A stretch of 64,000 nt of DNA, from positions 248,001-312,000 of the forward strand of contig DOAQ01000046.1 in assembly GCA_003506435.1 (NCBI GenBank), read 5' to 3'. This document shows positions 17,722-26,715 of this stretch, in pieces; position 1 is the stretch's first letter; each line of letters begins with the position of its first letter. A program made the translations under genes and the position numbers. This stretch comes from Prolixibacteraceae bacterium (GTDB taxonomy: Bacteria; Bacteroidota; Bacteroidia; Bacteroidales; Prolixibacteraceae). Below the pieces are notes generated by a model. The model did no database searches and had not been told where the DNA came from. It saw only the letters and a list, made by a program, of their open reading frames with translations.

Positions 17722-19512
17722 ATGACTATTGACCTCATTATTCGCGATAAAGTACTTGAAGCTGTTGAGAAATTATACGAACAAAAAATGCCCGTAGAAA
17801 GTGTTCAGGTGCAGATTACCCGCAAAGAGTTTGAAGGTGACCTGACTGTCATAGTGTTTCCCTTTTTACGTTTCTCAAAAAAATCGCCGGAACAAACTGC
17901 TGAAGACTTGGGTAATTACCTGCTTCAGAATATAAATGAGATCGATAAATTTAATGTAGTGAAAGGGTTCCTGAACCTTGGCATCTCTTCATCCTATTGG
18001 CTTTCAGTATTAAATAATGCATACGCTAATCCTGATTTCGGCTTCAAAAAAGCCAGTGACGAATCGCCTCTGGTAATGGTCGAATATTCGTCGCCCAACA
18101 CCAACAAGCCATTGCACCTGGGACATATCCGTAACAATTTGCTGGGTTATTCACTTTGCGAAATTTTAAAGGCAAACGGGAACCGGGTTGTAAAAACCAA
18201 TATTGTGAACGACCGGGGCATCCATATTTGCAAATCGATGCTGGCCTGGCAACAATGGGGCAACGGCGAAACACCCGAATCATCGGGAATGAAAGGCGAC
18301 CATTTGGTAGGCAAATACTACGTTTTATTCGATAAAGAATACAAAAAAGAAATTGCCGGTTTAGTCGCAAGCGGAATGGGTAATGATGATGCTGAGCAAA
18401 ATGCCCCGTCCATTGTTGCTGCCCGCGAATTACTGCGGAAATGGGAAAACAAAGACCCGGAAACCATCGGGCTTTGGAAAACCATGAACGGTTGGGTTTA
18501 TAAAGGATTCGATGTAACCTATAAAAAAATGGGCGTCGACTTCGATAAAATATATTACGAATCAGAAACTTACATCATTGGTCGTGATGAAGTTATGAGA
18601 GGATTGAATGAAGGCATTTTCTACCAAAAGGAAGATGGCTCGGTATGGGCCGACCTGACTGCCGATGGCCTCGACCATAAAATACTTTTGCGCAGCGACG
18701 GCACATCGGTCTATATGACCCAGGATATTGGCACTGCCAAGGAACGGTTCAACGACTATACGATCGACAAAATGATTTATGTGGTTGGCAACGAGCAAAA
18801 TTATCATTTCCAGGTACTTTCCATCCTGCTCGATAAACTCGGGTTTGAATGGGGAAAAGGCCTGCACCACTTTTCGTACGGAATGGTTGAACTCCCGAAC
18901 GGCAAAATGAAATCGCGCGAAGGAACTGTTGTCGATGCAGATGACCTTATTGAAGAAATGGTGCATGTAGCCCGGAAAACTTCCGAAGAACTTGGCAAAC
19001 TCGAAGGATTGCCGGAACACGAAGCAGAAGAAACCTTCCGGCTGATCGCGTTGGGGGCGCTAAAATATTTTATTTTGAAAGTTGACCCAAAAAAGAACAT
19101 GCTTTTCAATCCCGAAGAATCCATCGATTTCAATGGAAATACGGGCCCGTTCATTCAATATACCTATGCGCGTATTCAGTCTGTGTTGCGAAAAGCAGCA
19201 GAACAGGGCATTGTACTTCAGCCGCTGGACATGAACCTCGACGTAGCTGCAAAAGAACAGGAACTGATCAAAAAGGTCGTTCTGTTTGAGAGCGTTGTCG
19301 AAGAAGCAGGAAATCTGTATAGCCCCGCATTAATTGCCAATTACGTATACGATCTGGTAAAAGAATTTAACCAGTTCTACCACGATTTTTCCATTCTGAA
19401 AGAAGAAAACGATCAGGTTCGGAACCTACGTTTGGCATTGGCCGAAACCATTGCAAAAATTATCCGTTCGGGAATGAAATTACTGGGTATCGGAGTGGTT
19501 GAAAGAATGTAA
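17722..19512 (+). CDS. argS: Arginyl-tRNA synthetase
   Basis: Class I aminoacyl-tRNA synthetase that charges tRNA-Arg, 596 aa from the chosen ATG. An N-terminal Arg-specific additional domain (about 1-105) is followed by the catalytic core with the HIGH motif as HLGH in PNTNKPLHLGHIRNN, the ArgRS segment YVVGNEQNYHFQVL and a KMSK-like motif in GKMKSREGTVVDADDL. The C-terminal helical DALR anticodon domain (about 475-596) starts near NTGPFIQYTYARI. Length and motifs are standard. The gene is monocistronic between a terminator and a short minus-strand gene. Confidence 0.97.
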   Translation: MTIDLIIRDKVLEAVEKLYEQKMPVESVQVQITRKEFEGDLTVIVFPFLRFSKKSPEQTAEDLGNYLLQNINEIDKFNVVKGFLNLGISSSYWLSVLNNAYANPDFGFKKASDESPLVMVEYSSPNTNKPLHLGHIRNNLLGYSLCEILKANGNRVVKTNIVNDRGIHICKSMLAWQQWGNGETPESSGMKGDHLVGKYYVLFDKEYKKEIAGLVASGMGNDDAEQNAPSIVAARELLRKWENKDPETIGLWKTMNGWVYKGFDVTYKKMGVDFDKIYYESETYIIGRDEVMRGLNEGIFYQKEDGSVWADLTADGLDHKILLRSDGTSVYMTQDIGTAKERFNDYTIDKMIYVVGNEQNYHFQVLSILLDKLGFEWGKGLHHFSYGMVELPNGKMKSREGTVVDADDLIEEMVHVARKTSEELGKLEGLPEHEAEETFRLIALGALKYFILKVDPKKNMLFNPEESIDFNGNTGPFIQYTYARIQSVLRKAAEQGIVLQPLDMNLDVAAKEQELIKKVVLFESVVEEAGNLYSPALIANYVYDLVKEFNQFYHDFSILKEENDQVRNLRLALAETIAKIIRSGMKLLGIGVVERM

Positions 19513-19521
19513 TAAAATGAA

Positions 19522-19549
19522 GAAAGGAGACCCTTTGGCCTCCTTTCAA
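19522..19549. other. Hairpin between convergent genes
   Basis: GAAAGGAG / CTCCTTTC arms flank about 10 bases between the argS stop and the small minus-strand gene. There is no T-run on either side, so it is at best a weak terminator. Confidence 0.35.
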
Positions 19550-19556
19550 TGGATTT

Positions 19557-19784
19557 CTACATTATTGCGATTCGTGAAAAAGGGATCCGTTTTTCTCTGC
19601 CAATCAGGCATTTTTTGTGTTTTCTAATGATTGTTTCCCGGTCCAGGGTGCTCAATCCGTCAAAATATTTCATCCGCTCAAGCAAAGGCAACTGACGCAC
19701 CTGAACCAATGCACAATCCGATATTTCTTTATTCATCGGACATTGAATTAATAGGCCCCAATAATCTGTGTTGTTCTTGCTCAT
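19557..19784 (-). CDS. Small conserved-looking protein of unknown function
   Basis: Open frame of 75 aa starting with ATG. It is rich in Cys, Arg and Lys, with the segments PMNKEISDCALVQVRQLPLL, ERMKYFDGLSTLDRETIIRK and HKKCLIGREKR. No signal peptide or membrane segment is present. The even spread of Cys and basic residues and the helical pattern look like a real small cytoplasmic protein, possibly metal- or nucleic-acid-binding, though no known motif is met. It stands alone between argS and ffh and is convergent with argS. An inner ATG at residue 17 would give a 59-aa form. Confidence 0.55.
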   Translation of the reverse strand: MSKNNTDYWGLLIQCPMNKEISDCALVQVRQLPLLERMKYFDGLSTLDRETIIRKHKKCLIGREKRIPFSRIAIM

Positions 19785-19958
19785 TCTAATTCTATTACAC
19801 TATACATGGGTTCATTCCGTTTTTCATGAAAAGGTTACCCTCAAATTCCCTTTTTTTTCATTATAAAGTAGAAATAGTTTATCCTTTCTCACAAAGACTA
19901 TCAAATAAGCAGTGTATACGATTTTCAATTGTCAGTATCCAACAGTTTCACTTTGGTA

Positions 19959-19974
19959 TATTTTTGTATTTTTG
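19959..19974 (+). promoter_or_regulatory. Two overlapping -7 boxes before ffh
   Basis: TATTTTTG occurs at 19959-19966 and again at 19967-19974, both fitting TAnnTTTG. Either gives a leader of about 35 bases for ffh. No strong -33 TTTG is at the usual distance. Confidence 0.5.
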
Positions 19975-20013
19975 CAGCAACGTTAAAAGAATCGAAAAAA
20001 TTTAAGTCCTGAT

Positions 20014-21342
20014 ATGTTTGAGAATCTGAATGAAAAGCTTGAAAGGTCGTTTAAACTGTTGAAAGGACAGGGAAAAATAACCGAGATTAATATTGCAGAA
20101 ACCTTGAAAGAAGTGCGCCGGGCGCTGCTCGATGCCGACGTCAATTTCAAAATTGCAAAAACATTTACTGAAAACGTAAAAACCATTGCCCTTGGACAAG
20201 ATGTACTGAATGCGGTAAAACCCGGACAGATGATGGTGAAGATTGTTCACGACGAGCTGGCCAAACTGATGGGGGGCACATTTGTCGACATCAATTTAAA
20301 AGGAAGTCCGACCGTTATTTTGATCGCCGGATTGCAAGGCTCCGGTAAAACAACATTTTCAGGCAAGCTGGCCAAAATGCTGAAAAGCAAAAAAGGCCGC
20401 CACCCAATGCTGGTAGCAGGCGACGTTTACCGCCCTGCGGCCATTGAACAGTTAAAAATTCTGGGTGAGCAGGTGGGCGTTCCGGTGTACACCGAAGAAG
20501 GCAACATGAACCCGGTAAAAATTGCACAATCGGCTATACGCGAGGCCAAAATGAAAGGCTACGATGTGGTGATCGTCGATACCGCAGGCCGTTTGGCCAT
20601 CGACCAGCAGATGATGAACGAGATCAGCGCTGTGAAAGATGCGATCAATCCGCACGAAATTTTGTTTGTCGTTGATGCGATGACTGGCCAGGATGCAGTA
20701 AATACAGCCAAAGAATTCAACGACCGGTTGAATTTCGATGGTGTCGTTTTAACCAAGCTCGATGGCGATACCCGTGGTGGTGCTGCCCTTTCCATCCGTT
20801 CTGTCGTTGAAAAGCCAATTAAATTTGTAGGAACAGGAGAAAAGCTGGAAGCGCTTGATAATTTCCATCCCGAACGTATGGCCGACCGTATTTTGGGAAT
20901 GGGCGACATCGTTTCGCTGGTTGAAAAAGCGCAGGAACAGTTCGATTCTGAAGAAGCCCGGCGTCTTCAGAAAAAGCTGGCAAAAAACCAATTCAATTTT
21001 GACGATTTCCTGAAACAGATTCAGCAAATTAAAAAGATGGGAAACCTGAAAGATTTGGCATCGATGATTCCGGGAATGGGAAAAGTTATGAAAAATATAG
21101 ATATTGACGACGACGCATTCAAGCATATTGAAGCGATTATCAAATCGATGACTCCTCTCGAACGGGAAAATCCTTCTGTATTGAACGGTTCGCGCAGAAA
21201 ACGTGTTGCCGATGGTTCGGGAACTAATATTCAGGAAGTCAACCGCCTGATCAAACAGTTCGACGAAACCAGCAAAATGATGCGCATGGTTTCGCAGGGT
21301 AAAAACCTGAACCGGATGATGGGTAATATGAGAACGAGATAA
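20014..21342 (+). CDS. ffh: Signal recognition particle protein Ffh
   Basis: GTPase that binds signal sequences of nascent membrane proteins together with 4.5S RNA and docks on FtsY, 442 aa. The N domain (about 1-85) precedes the G domain with AGLQGSGKTTFSGKLA (G1), VDTAGR (G3) and TKLDGDTRGGAAL (G4 and after). The C-terminal M domain (about 300-442) has the methionine-rich stretch KMMRMVSQGKNLNRMMGNM and the RNA-binding SRRKRVADGSG. Length and order are standard. folD follows 19 bp after the stop and is probably co-transcribed. Confidence 0.98.
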   Translation: MFENLNEKLERSFKLLKGQGKITEINIAETLKEVRRALLDADVNFKIAKTFTENVKTIALGQDVLNAVKPGQMMVKIVHDELAKLMGGTFVDINLKGSPTVILIAGLQGSGKTTFSGKLAKMLKSKKGRHPMLVAGDVYRPAAIEQLKILGEQVGVPVYTEEGNMNPVKIAQSAIREAKMKGYDVVIVDTAGRLAIDQQMMNEISAVKDAINPHEILFVVDAMTGQDAVNTAKEFNDRLNFDGVVLTKLDGDTRGGAALSIRSVVEKPIKFVGTGEKLEALDNFHPERMADRILGMGDIVSLVEKAQEQFDSEEARRLQKKLAKNQFNFDDFLKQIQQIKKMGNLKDLASMIPGMGKVMKNIDIDDDAFKHIEAIIKSMTPLERENPSVLNGSRRKRVADGSGTNIQEVNRLIKQFDETSKMMRMVSQGKNLNRMMGNMRTR

Positions 21343-21361
21343 TAATCAATACAAACAGATC

Positions 21362-22237
21362 ATGATAATTATTGACGGGAAACAAACAGCTTTTGACATA
21401 AAAAAGGAAATAAAAGAAGAAGTTGACAAAATTGTTTCCAAAGGAAATCGTGCCCCGCATCTGGCGGCCATTTTGGTAGGACACGATGGCGGTAGTGAAA
21501 CCTATGTTGCCCACAAAATAAAAGATTGTGCAGAAGTTGGTTTTAAATCGACCATGATACGGTACGAAGACGATGTTACCGAGGAAGAATTACTCGCCAA
21601 AGTTGCAGAATTAAACGCTGACGACGAACTGGACGGATTCATTGTACAGTTGCCTCTGCCAAAACATATTTCCGAACAAAAAGTAATCGAGGCAATCGAT
21701 CCGAAGAAAGATGTTGACGGATTTCACCCGGTAAATGTTGGCCGGATGGTGATCGGGCTCCCGGCCTTTGTTTCAGCCACACCGGATGGCATCGTCGAAT
21801 TAATCCGACGTTATAAAATCGAAACTTCAGGAAAAAATTGTGTGATTGTTGGTCGCAGTAATATTGTTGGCCGCCCGCTGAGCATACTAATGTCGCAGAA
21901 ATCGATCAATGCTACGGTTACCGTTGCTCACAGCCGCACCAAAGACCTTGAAAAAGTATGCGCCGAAGCAGACATTCTGATTGCAGCGCTTGGCTCTCCT
22001 GAATTTATTAAAGGAAATATGGTAAAAGAAGGCGCCGTTGTTATTGATGTGGGAACCACCCGTGTTGAATCAACCGAAACAAAATCAGGCTTCAAACTAA
22101 AAGGAGATGTAAAATACGATGAAGTGGCTCCGAAATGCTCGTTCATTACTCCTGTTCCCGGAGGGGTTGGCCCGATGACCCGCGTTTCATTGCTGAAAAA
22201 CACCTTGTTGGCTGCAAAAAAGACAATCTTTAAATAA
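21362..22237 (+). CDS. folD: Bifunctional methylenetetrahydrofolate dehydrogenase / methenyltetrahydrofolate cyclohydrolase
   Basis: Interconverts 5,10-methylene- and 10-formyl-tetrahydrofolate, supplying one-carbon units for purines and fMet-tRNA; 291 aa, normal length. Signature segments are GGSETYVAHKIKDCAEVGF with the catalytic Lys, IVQLPLPKHI, KDVDGFHPVNVG, the Rossmann motif VGRSNIVGRPLS and TPVPGGVGPMTR. It lies 19 bp after ffh and ends in a terminator. Confidence 0.97.
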   Translation: MIIIDGKQTAFDIKKEIKEEVDKIVSKGNRAPHLAAILVGHDGGSETYVAHKIKDCAEVGFKSTMIRYEDDVTEEELLAKVAELNADDELDGFIVQLPLPKHISEQKVIEAIDPKKDVDGFHPVNVGRMVIGLPAFVSATPDGIVELIRRYKIETSGKNCVIVGRSNIVGRPLSILMSQKSINATVTVAHSRTKDLEKVCAEADILIAALGSPEFIKGNMVKEGAVVIDVGTTRVESTETKSGFKLKGDVKYDEVAPKCSFITPVPGGVGPMTRVSLLKNTLLAAKKTIFK

Positions 22238-22264
22238 GAAATTCTTCAGATAAAACAGTAAAGA

Positions 22265-22291
22265 AATTCCCGCTACAACGGGATTTTTTTT
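22265..22291 (+). terminator. Intrinsic terminator after folD
   Basis: ATTCCCG / CGGGATT stem with a CTACAA loop and an eight-T run. Confidence 0.85.
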
Positions 22292-22420
22292 ATAGCAACA
22301 AATTCTCCCGACTATTTCAGAACTAAAATTATTGTTCCATTCATCATAAATTTGCTATCCGTCCGTTCTGTATTTCTGGTTCATTTTTCCTAATTTTATC
22401 AAATATCAAAATCAAACGAG

Positions 22421-23227
22421 ATGAAGACGAGAATGATTTCAAAAGTTACCCTGCTTGTTGTTTTGCTATGGATTTTCCAATCATGCGGAACTGTTCCGAT
22501 GACAGGACGGTCACAGATGGCATTTTTGCCGGAGTCGAGCATGGTGGAAATGAGCCTTACCAGCTACTCCCAGTTTCTGAACGAAAATAAAGTTTCGGCC
22601 AACCGGACCCAGACTGATGTTGTAAAACGAGTTGGAACGCGGATAGCTGCTGCAGTAGAAGAATATCTCAAGCTAAATGGGTTTCAGGACCGAATTGGCG
22701 ATTTCAAATGGGAATTTAACCTGGTTGAAAGCGAAGAAGTCAATGCATGGTGCATGCCCGGCGGAAAGGTGGTTTTTTATACTGGTATTTTACCTCTCAC
22801 GCAAAACGATGCAGGTGTTGCAGTAGTTATGGGACACGAGATTGCCCACGCCGTAGCACGGCACGGCAACGAACGTATGAGCCAGCAACTATTGATTCAA
22901 ATGGGCGGGGTCGCTTTATCGGAAGCAGTAAAACAAAAGCCACAGGAAACACAGACATTGTTTTTGGCTGCTTACGGCGCAGGTTCACAATTGGGTGTAA
23001 TTCTCCCTTACTCGCGAAAACACGAATACGAAGCTGACCGGATGGGGATGATGTTTATGGCAATGGCCGGATATAATCCGCAGGAAGCGCCTACATTCTG
23101 GGCCCGAATGTCACAACTGGGAAGTTCCAATACTCCTGAATTTCTAAGCACACACCCGGTTTCAGAAAAACGGATCGAAGCGTTGAACGGCTTGATTCCC
23201 GAAGCCATGACCTATTACAAAAAGTAA
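22421..23227 (+). CDS. M48-family metalloprotease lipoprotein
   Basis: Periplasm-facing zinc protease of 268 aa. A lipobox (WIFQSC, about residues 18-23) marks it as a lipoprotein. The catalytic motif HEIAH (in VVMGHEIAHAVARHGNERMS) supplies two His ligands and the Glu base, and the third ligand is the Glu of KHEYEADRMG. The end STHPVSEKRIEAL is also typical of M48. It resembles YcaL/LoiP and the protease part of BepA, which clear misassembled outer-membrane proteins; such a role is inferred. Monocistronic after the folD terminator. Confidence 0.92.
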   Translation: MKTRMISKVTLLVVLLWIFQSCGTVPMTGRSQMAFLPESSMVEMSLTSYSQFLNENKVSANRTQTDVVKRVGTRIAAAVEEYLKLNGFQDRIGDFKWEFNLVESEEVNAWCMPGGKVVFYTGILPLTQNDAGVAVVMGHEIAHAVARHGNERMSQQLLIQMGGVALSEAVKQKPQETQTLFLAAYGAGSQLGVILPYSRKHEYEADRMGMMFMAMAGYNPQEAPTFWARMSQLGSSNTPEFLSTHPVSEKRIEALNGLIPEAMTYYKK

Positions 23228-23318
23228 AATAGCTTTGGTGCCAGACAAACCATAAGAATTATTTTCGAATAATAGTCTGTTAATAAATAGGTTTAGACTT
23301 TATTCAAAAAAAATCTTT

Positions 23319-23326
23319 ACTTTTGA
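23319..23326 (+). promoter_or_regulatory. -7 promoter box of the DUF3276 gene
   Basis: TACTTTTG fits TAnnTTTG; it lies 36 bp before the ATG at 23363 and argues against a start further upstream. Confidence 0.5.
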
Positions 23327-23362
23327 TTGAGAAAAACAAGAAATTTAATTTATCCAAGAACA

Positions 23363-23767
23363 ATGGAAGGCTTTGAAAAAAATGATGAACGGGAATTAGA
23401 GAGCAAATTTCGAGAAGAAATTTATTCAAAAGCTATTAGGGCCGGAAAAAGAACTTATTTCTTCGACGTTAAATCAACCCGGAATGATGAGTACTACCTG
23501 ACCATCACGGAAAGCAAGAAACGATTCGAGCAGGATGGCCAATTTCACTTCGAAAAGCATAAAATATTTCTTTACAAGGAGGACTTTGAAAAGTTTATGG
23601 ATGGCTTACAGGAAGTAATTGATTTTATTAGTGAAAATCAATTATACGATGACGATGCCAATTCTGATTTTGTTTTGGAAGTTGGCATGGACGAAGAAGA
23701 AACAGATATTGAAACTGTTTCGAAAAAAGATTATACGAATATTGATTTTGATGACCTATCCCATTGA
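23363..23767 (+). CDS. PUR-alpha-like DUF3276 protein
   Basis: Small cytoplasmic nucleic-acid-binding protein of 134 aa. It carries one PUR repeat (EIYSKAIRAGKRTYFFDVKS, then DEYYLTITESKKRF), and the helix KEDFEKFMDGLQEVIDFI matches the Bacteroidota/spirochaete PUR family. The C-terminal tail is acidic. Relatives bind single-stranded DNA or RNA; a regulatory role is inferred. The start is the ATG at 23363, since the frame further upstream has only non-ATG codons and the promoter lies there. Confidence 0.88.
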   Translation: MEGFEKNDERELESKFREEIYSKAIRAGKRTYFFDVKSTRNDEYYLTITESKKRFEQDGQFHFEKHKIFLYKEDFEKFMDGLQEVIDFISENQLYDDDANSDFVLEVGMDEEETDIETVSKKDYTNIDFDDLSH

Positions 23768-23771
23768 GGAT

Positions 23772-23801
23772 AAAAAAATCCCGCTTAAAGCGGGATTTTT
23801 T
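23772..23801. terminator. Bidirectional terminator between the DUF3276 gene and djlA-like gene
   Basis: Perfect stem AAAAAATCCCGC / GCGGGATTTTTT with a short TTAAA loop. It serves both convergent genes; on the minus strand it begins right at the djlA-like stop codon. Confidence 0.88.
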
Positions 23802-24534
23802 ATGCAATATTGCGTTCTTTCCTGATCGATTCGTAGGCTTCATTCACCTTCTGGAATTTTTCCTTGGCAGCATTCTGAAAATCATCACCCAAATAACTTA
23901 CCTTATCCGGATGGTATTTCATAGCCATTTTGCGATACGCTTTTTTTACTTCCTCATCGGTAACCGATTTTTCAATTTCCAGTATTTTGTAAGCAGTATC
24001 TGTATTGGGGATAAACATCGAATGAATTGATTCGAAATCTTTGCTGCTTATTCCCATGTATTGAGAAATATGAGCGATCAAATCGAGTTCTGTTTGGTGA
24101 ACCTGCCCGTCGGATTGTGAAATTCCATATAAAAAATGGAGCAATTGCAACCGCGACGAGTAGTCCATGTTCTTTGCAATTTGTCTGCACACATCGGCAA
24201 CCGGTATATTTTGGTTCAGCAGGTCTTTCAACAGCCGGGTAGCTTCCGTTGCAGAAGCAGCTCCAAAAGTCCGCACAAAAAATTGTTTTACATACTCCAA
24301 TTCCGACTTCATAATTCTTCCGTCGGCTTTCATAACAGCAGCGACCAACACCAAAAGGCTCATTACATAACCCCCGGTTGTTGTTGGCTGTTGCTGCCCT
24401 GAGTAAGAAGAACCGGGTTGAAATTTATTTTCACTATCGAATACCGATCCTACTACAAAACCTAATATCCCGCCAAGCGGACCAAAAAATGCCCAACCCA
24501 ATCCGCCTGCAATCCATTTTCCAAATTTAGCCAT
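23800..24534 (-). CDS. DjlA-like co-chaperone with TerB and J domains
   Basis: Protein of 244 aa. A Gly-rich N-terminal hydrophobic segment (about 1-30, GGLGWAFFGPLGGILGFVVG) probably anchors it in the membrane. A TerB-like helical domain follows (about 55-165, MKADGRIMKSELEYVKQFF). A C-terminal J domain (about 178-244) has the HPD motif in MKYHPDKV, which stimulates DnaK ATPase. The order matches DjlA. It is the last gene of a minus-strand operon, overlapping coaE by 8 bp. Confidence 0.88.
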   Translation of the reverse strand: MAKFGKWIAGGLGWAFFGPLGGILGFVVGSVFDSENKFQPGSSYSGQQQPTTTGGYVMSLLVLVAAVMKADGRIMKSELEYVKQFFVRTFGAASATEATRLLKDLLNQNIPVADVCRQIAKNMDYSSRLQLLHFLYGISQSDGQVHQTELDLIAHISQYMGISSKDFESIHSMFIPNTDTAYKILEIEKSVTDEEVKKAYRKMAMKYHPDKVSYLGDDFQNAAKEKFQKVNEAYESIRKERNIA

Positions 24535-25114
24535 CTGTTTTAATCGTTTTTATAATTTCCAGTACTTGCGGAATAATCAATTCCCGCCCGTTATTTTGAA
24601 TAATAAAATTAGCCAGTTTCACCTTTTGCTCATCCGTCCATTGATTCGCCATTCGTTGCCGTATCTGCTCCTCTGTATCCGAATCGCGTTGTACCACCCG
24701 ACCGAGCCTGGTATCTTCGTCGGCCACCACCAAAATAGTGTAATCCATATCGCGGTAATGACCACTCTCAAACAAAATAGCCGCTTCGTACAAAACAAAC
24801 GGCGCCTTCTGCTTTTCGCTCCATTTATAAAACGATCGGTGAACCTCAGGATGAACAATCTCATTTACCTGTTTCAGCAAATATTGGTCATTGAATATAA
24901 TGGAAGCAAATTTTTTTCGGTCAATGGTTTGATTTGGCAGGTAAATGTCGGGACCAAAAATCGAAATCAATCTTGAGCGGACAGAACTATTGGTGCCAAG
25001 CAACATTTTTGCTTCGTTATCGGCGCTAAAAACCGGGATATGCAGCAGACCGAACATTTTGCCAATAATGGTTTTCCCACTTCCGATCCCCCCGGTTAAT
25101 CCAACTCGTATCAT
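24527..25114 (-). CDS. coaE: Dephospho-CoA kinase
   Basis: Last enzyme of coenzyme A synthesis, phosphorylating the 3' hydroxyl of dephospho-CoA; 195 aa. The P-loop is GLTGGIGSGKT at residues 5-15. Further family features are FSADNEAK (catalytic Asp region), EIVHPEVHR, LYEAAILFESG and VQRDSDTEEQIRQRMANQ. Length is standard. It lies 3 bp after ybbR and overlaps the djlA-like gene by 8 bp, so the three are one transcription unit. Confidence 0.95.
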   Translation of the reverse strand: MIRVGLTGGIGSGKTIIGKMFGLLHIPVFSADNEAKMLLGTNSSVRSRLISIFGPDIYLPNQTIDRKKFASIIFNDQYLLKQVNEIVHPEVHRSFYKWSEKQKAPFVLYEAAILFESGHYRDMDYTILVVADEDTRLGRVVQRDSDTEEQIRQRMANQWTDEQKVKLANFIIQNNGRELIIPQVLEIIKTIKTDG

Positions 25115-25117
25115 GAT

Positions 25118-26113
25118 TTACTTTTCAATTAGATACTCCACTTCATCAGGAATAATTTTCACTGATTTTACAAATGGGGGCACTGCTCTGGTTTCTACTT
25201 TCAACATGCTCCTGCTCTGGTCCATTTCATTCCACGAAACTACCAGTTTAAAATCAGCCGGAAGGATTTCAGAATACCTGCTCAGTCCAACTAAAAAAGA
25301 AACTTTAACCCTGTTCGGAAAAAGCTTGAGATTGATACTATCCGGTTTATTTTCAATAGAAATCGGTATCAACATCTGCGATTCGGTAAACTCCTCAATC
25401 GGAATATTCACTGTAACCTGCCGTCCCTTAATTTCAACATCATTAATATCGACAAGCGAAACATTATCCTGAATATTTTCAGAAACCGATTTAAAATTCC
25501 GATATCGGGTAGACACCTGCTTCAAAGTATCCAATACAGTTCGGGGTCCAAAAACCAACACAGAATCAGGTTTGGTCCGGATTGGCCCGGAAAGCTGATA
25601 CTGCCTTTTCGGTTCGACCTGAACATTTGGATAAACTTTTACCTTCTTCTGAATCATTTGGTCGAAATTAAAATGAAGGGTATCCGGATTGATACTCAAA
25701 ACTTCCACATCGCTGCTAAACTGGTCCGTAATTTCATTCAGATACTGATTGGTAAGAATAATGTAGTTAGGCCGTTTGCCGGCTTCCATCATATTCCGGG
25801 TAAAATCGTTGACATTGAAAATTAACGGAGAAAACGTCAGACTTAGCTTGTGCCTTAGAAGAGTGAAGCCAAACGCATTAACATGAAGTGTAAATTTTTT
25901 TGGCAGATCGGTAGTCAAAACTTTATTTGCGGGCAGATTTGTATACCGTACGGGAATATCAAGATCCGCTGTATATTCTTTACCCAGCATGTTCAACATC
26001 CAAAAAACAGTAGCAATCCCAACACATACAAGATAGATGATTATACGCTTGTCCGGACGTCTTACGCCCAGTCTCAGAAACCTAAATATCCTATTAATCT
26101 TTAATTGATCCAC
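25118..26113 (-). CDS. YbbR-like (CdaR family) protein
   Basis: Membrane-anchored extracytoplasmic protein of 331 aa with one N-terminal helix (about 23-43, IIIYLVCVGIATVFWML) and then YbbR-type beta repeats (about 50-325), for example VKVYPNVQVEPKRQYQLSG and GRQVTVNIPIEEF. In Firmicutes CdaR proteins regulate the diadenylate cyclase; in Bacteroidota ybbR is regularly next to coaE, as here, but its role is not proven. The start is GTG at 26113; no ATG lies in a suitable place. Its upstream side faces the accessory island, so any genes that usually precede it are absent. Confidence 0.88.
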   Translation of the reverse strand: MDQLKINRIFRFLRLGVRRPDKRIIIYLVCVGIATVFWMLNMLGKEYTADLDIPVRYTNLPANKVLTTDLPKKFTLHVNAFGFTLLRHKLSLTFSPLIFNVNDFTRNMMEAGKRPNYIILTNQYLNEITDQFSSDVEVLSINPDTLHFNFDQMIQKKVKVYPNVQVEPKRQYQLSGPIRTKPDSVLVFGPRTVLDTLKQVSTRYRNFKSVSENIQDNVSLVDINDVEIKGRQVTVNIPIEEFTESQMLIPISIENKPDSINLKLFPNRVKVSFLVGLSRYSEILPADFKLVVSWNEMDQSRSMLKVETRAVPPFVKSVKIIPDEVEYLIEK

Positions 26114-26688
26114 GAAATCAAAGATATTTATATTGTTTGAAAATCGCTACGAAGTAATTTGATAAACTGATTTTTTTTATACGAAGAATTCAAATCATCT
26201 CAAAATTGACAGGATACCAACATTTACAGGACGTTCCAACAAAACATACCTCTGTAAATGATACTATTTCTCTAAAACAGCGCTATTAAATTCTGACGTT
26301 TCCAAGTTCAGAAAACGCAACAACTGTGGCGAGTTAATCGAAAACCTGAAGATTACCTGTATCGTTCGACACGGAATTTTGTTTCGATGGAGGATATGAT
26401 AACCGTATTATGGATGACGAACGGAGACCAAACGAACTGCAATAGGCCGTAAATGACAACATTTTGTTTTAGCAATTGCGAACAAATCAATGTGTTAAAA
26501 TTAAAATAAATTTACTAAACAGATGGGGAAGTTTTGGGGAAAGTACTAAGTTTATGGTACTATTTTTAAGTTCAACTCGGTTGTATTCAATATTTCCCCT
26601 TAGTTCCAATTTAAATTCCTACTTATCAATTAGGTTATATCTTCGAATTACCCTAATTTTAGGGAAACATTAAATACAACGCTAAGAC
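26114..26688. other. AT-rich non-coding stretch at the left edge of the island
   Basis: No gene that I can support. A 51-codon open frame at 26297-26452 (plus) reads ...RVNRKPEDYLYRSTRNF... and looks like an unrecognised gene remnant. The right half is rich in inverted repeats: GGGGAAA/TTTCCCC at 26536-26542 and 26593-26599, enclosing AGTAC/GTACT; AATTAGG/CCTAATT around 26629-26658; and the perfect hairpin CCCTAATTTTAGGG at 26651-26664. These could be the folded end of an older cassette recombination site. Confidence 0.5.
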
Positions 26689-26703
26689 GTTATGCACAAA
26701 ATT
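26689..26703 (+). repeat. Left cassette-1 end, GTTATGCACAAAATT
   Basis: It matches at 13 of 15 bases the reverse complement of 27536-27550, just after the cassette-1 gene. Its GTTATGC core is close to the integron attC core GTTRRRY but has T at the fifth base. Confidence 0.6.
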
Positions 26704-26715
26704 AATAGAAAATGA
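26692..26715 (+). CDS. Seven-codon leader ORF overlapping the cassette-1 gene start
   Basis: ATG inside the GTTATG core opens MHKINRK, whose TGA overlaps the ATG of the following gene (ATGA). It may load ribosomes for the cassette gene, as the short ORF in attI1 does for class 1 integron cassettes. This is inferred from layout only. Confidence 0.3.
   Translation: MHKINRK

Noticed and set aside
26297..26452. Transposase fragment at the left island edge
   Set aside because: The 51-codon frame has no motif I can assign; it is only noted as an unrecognised remnant.
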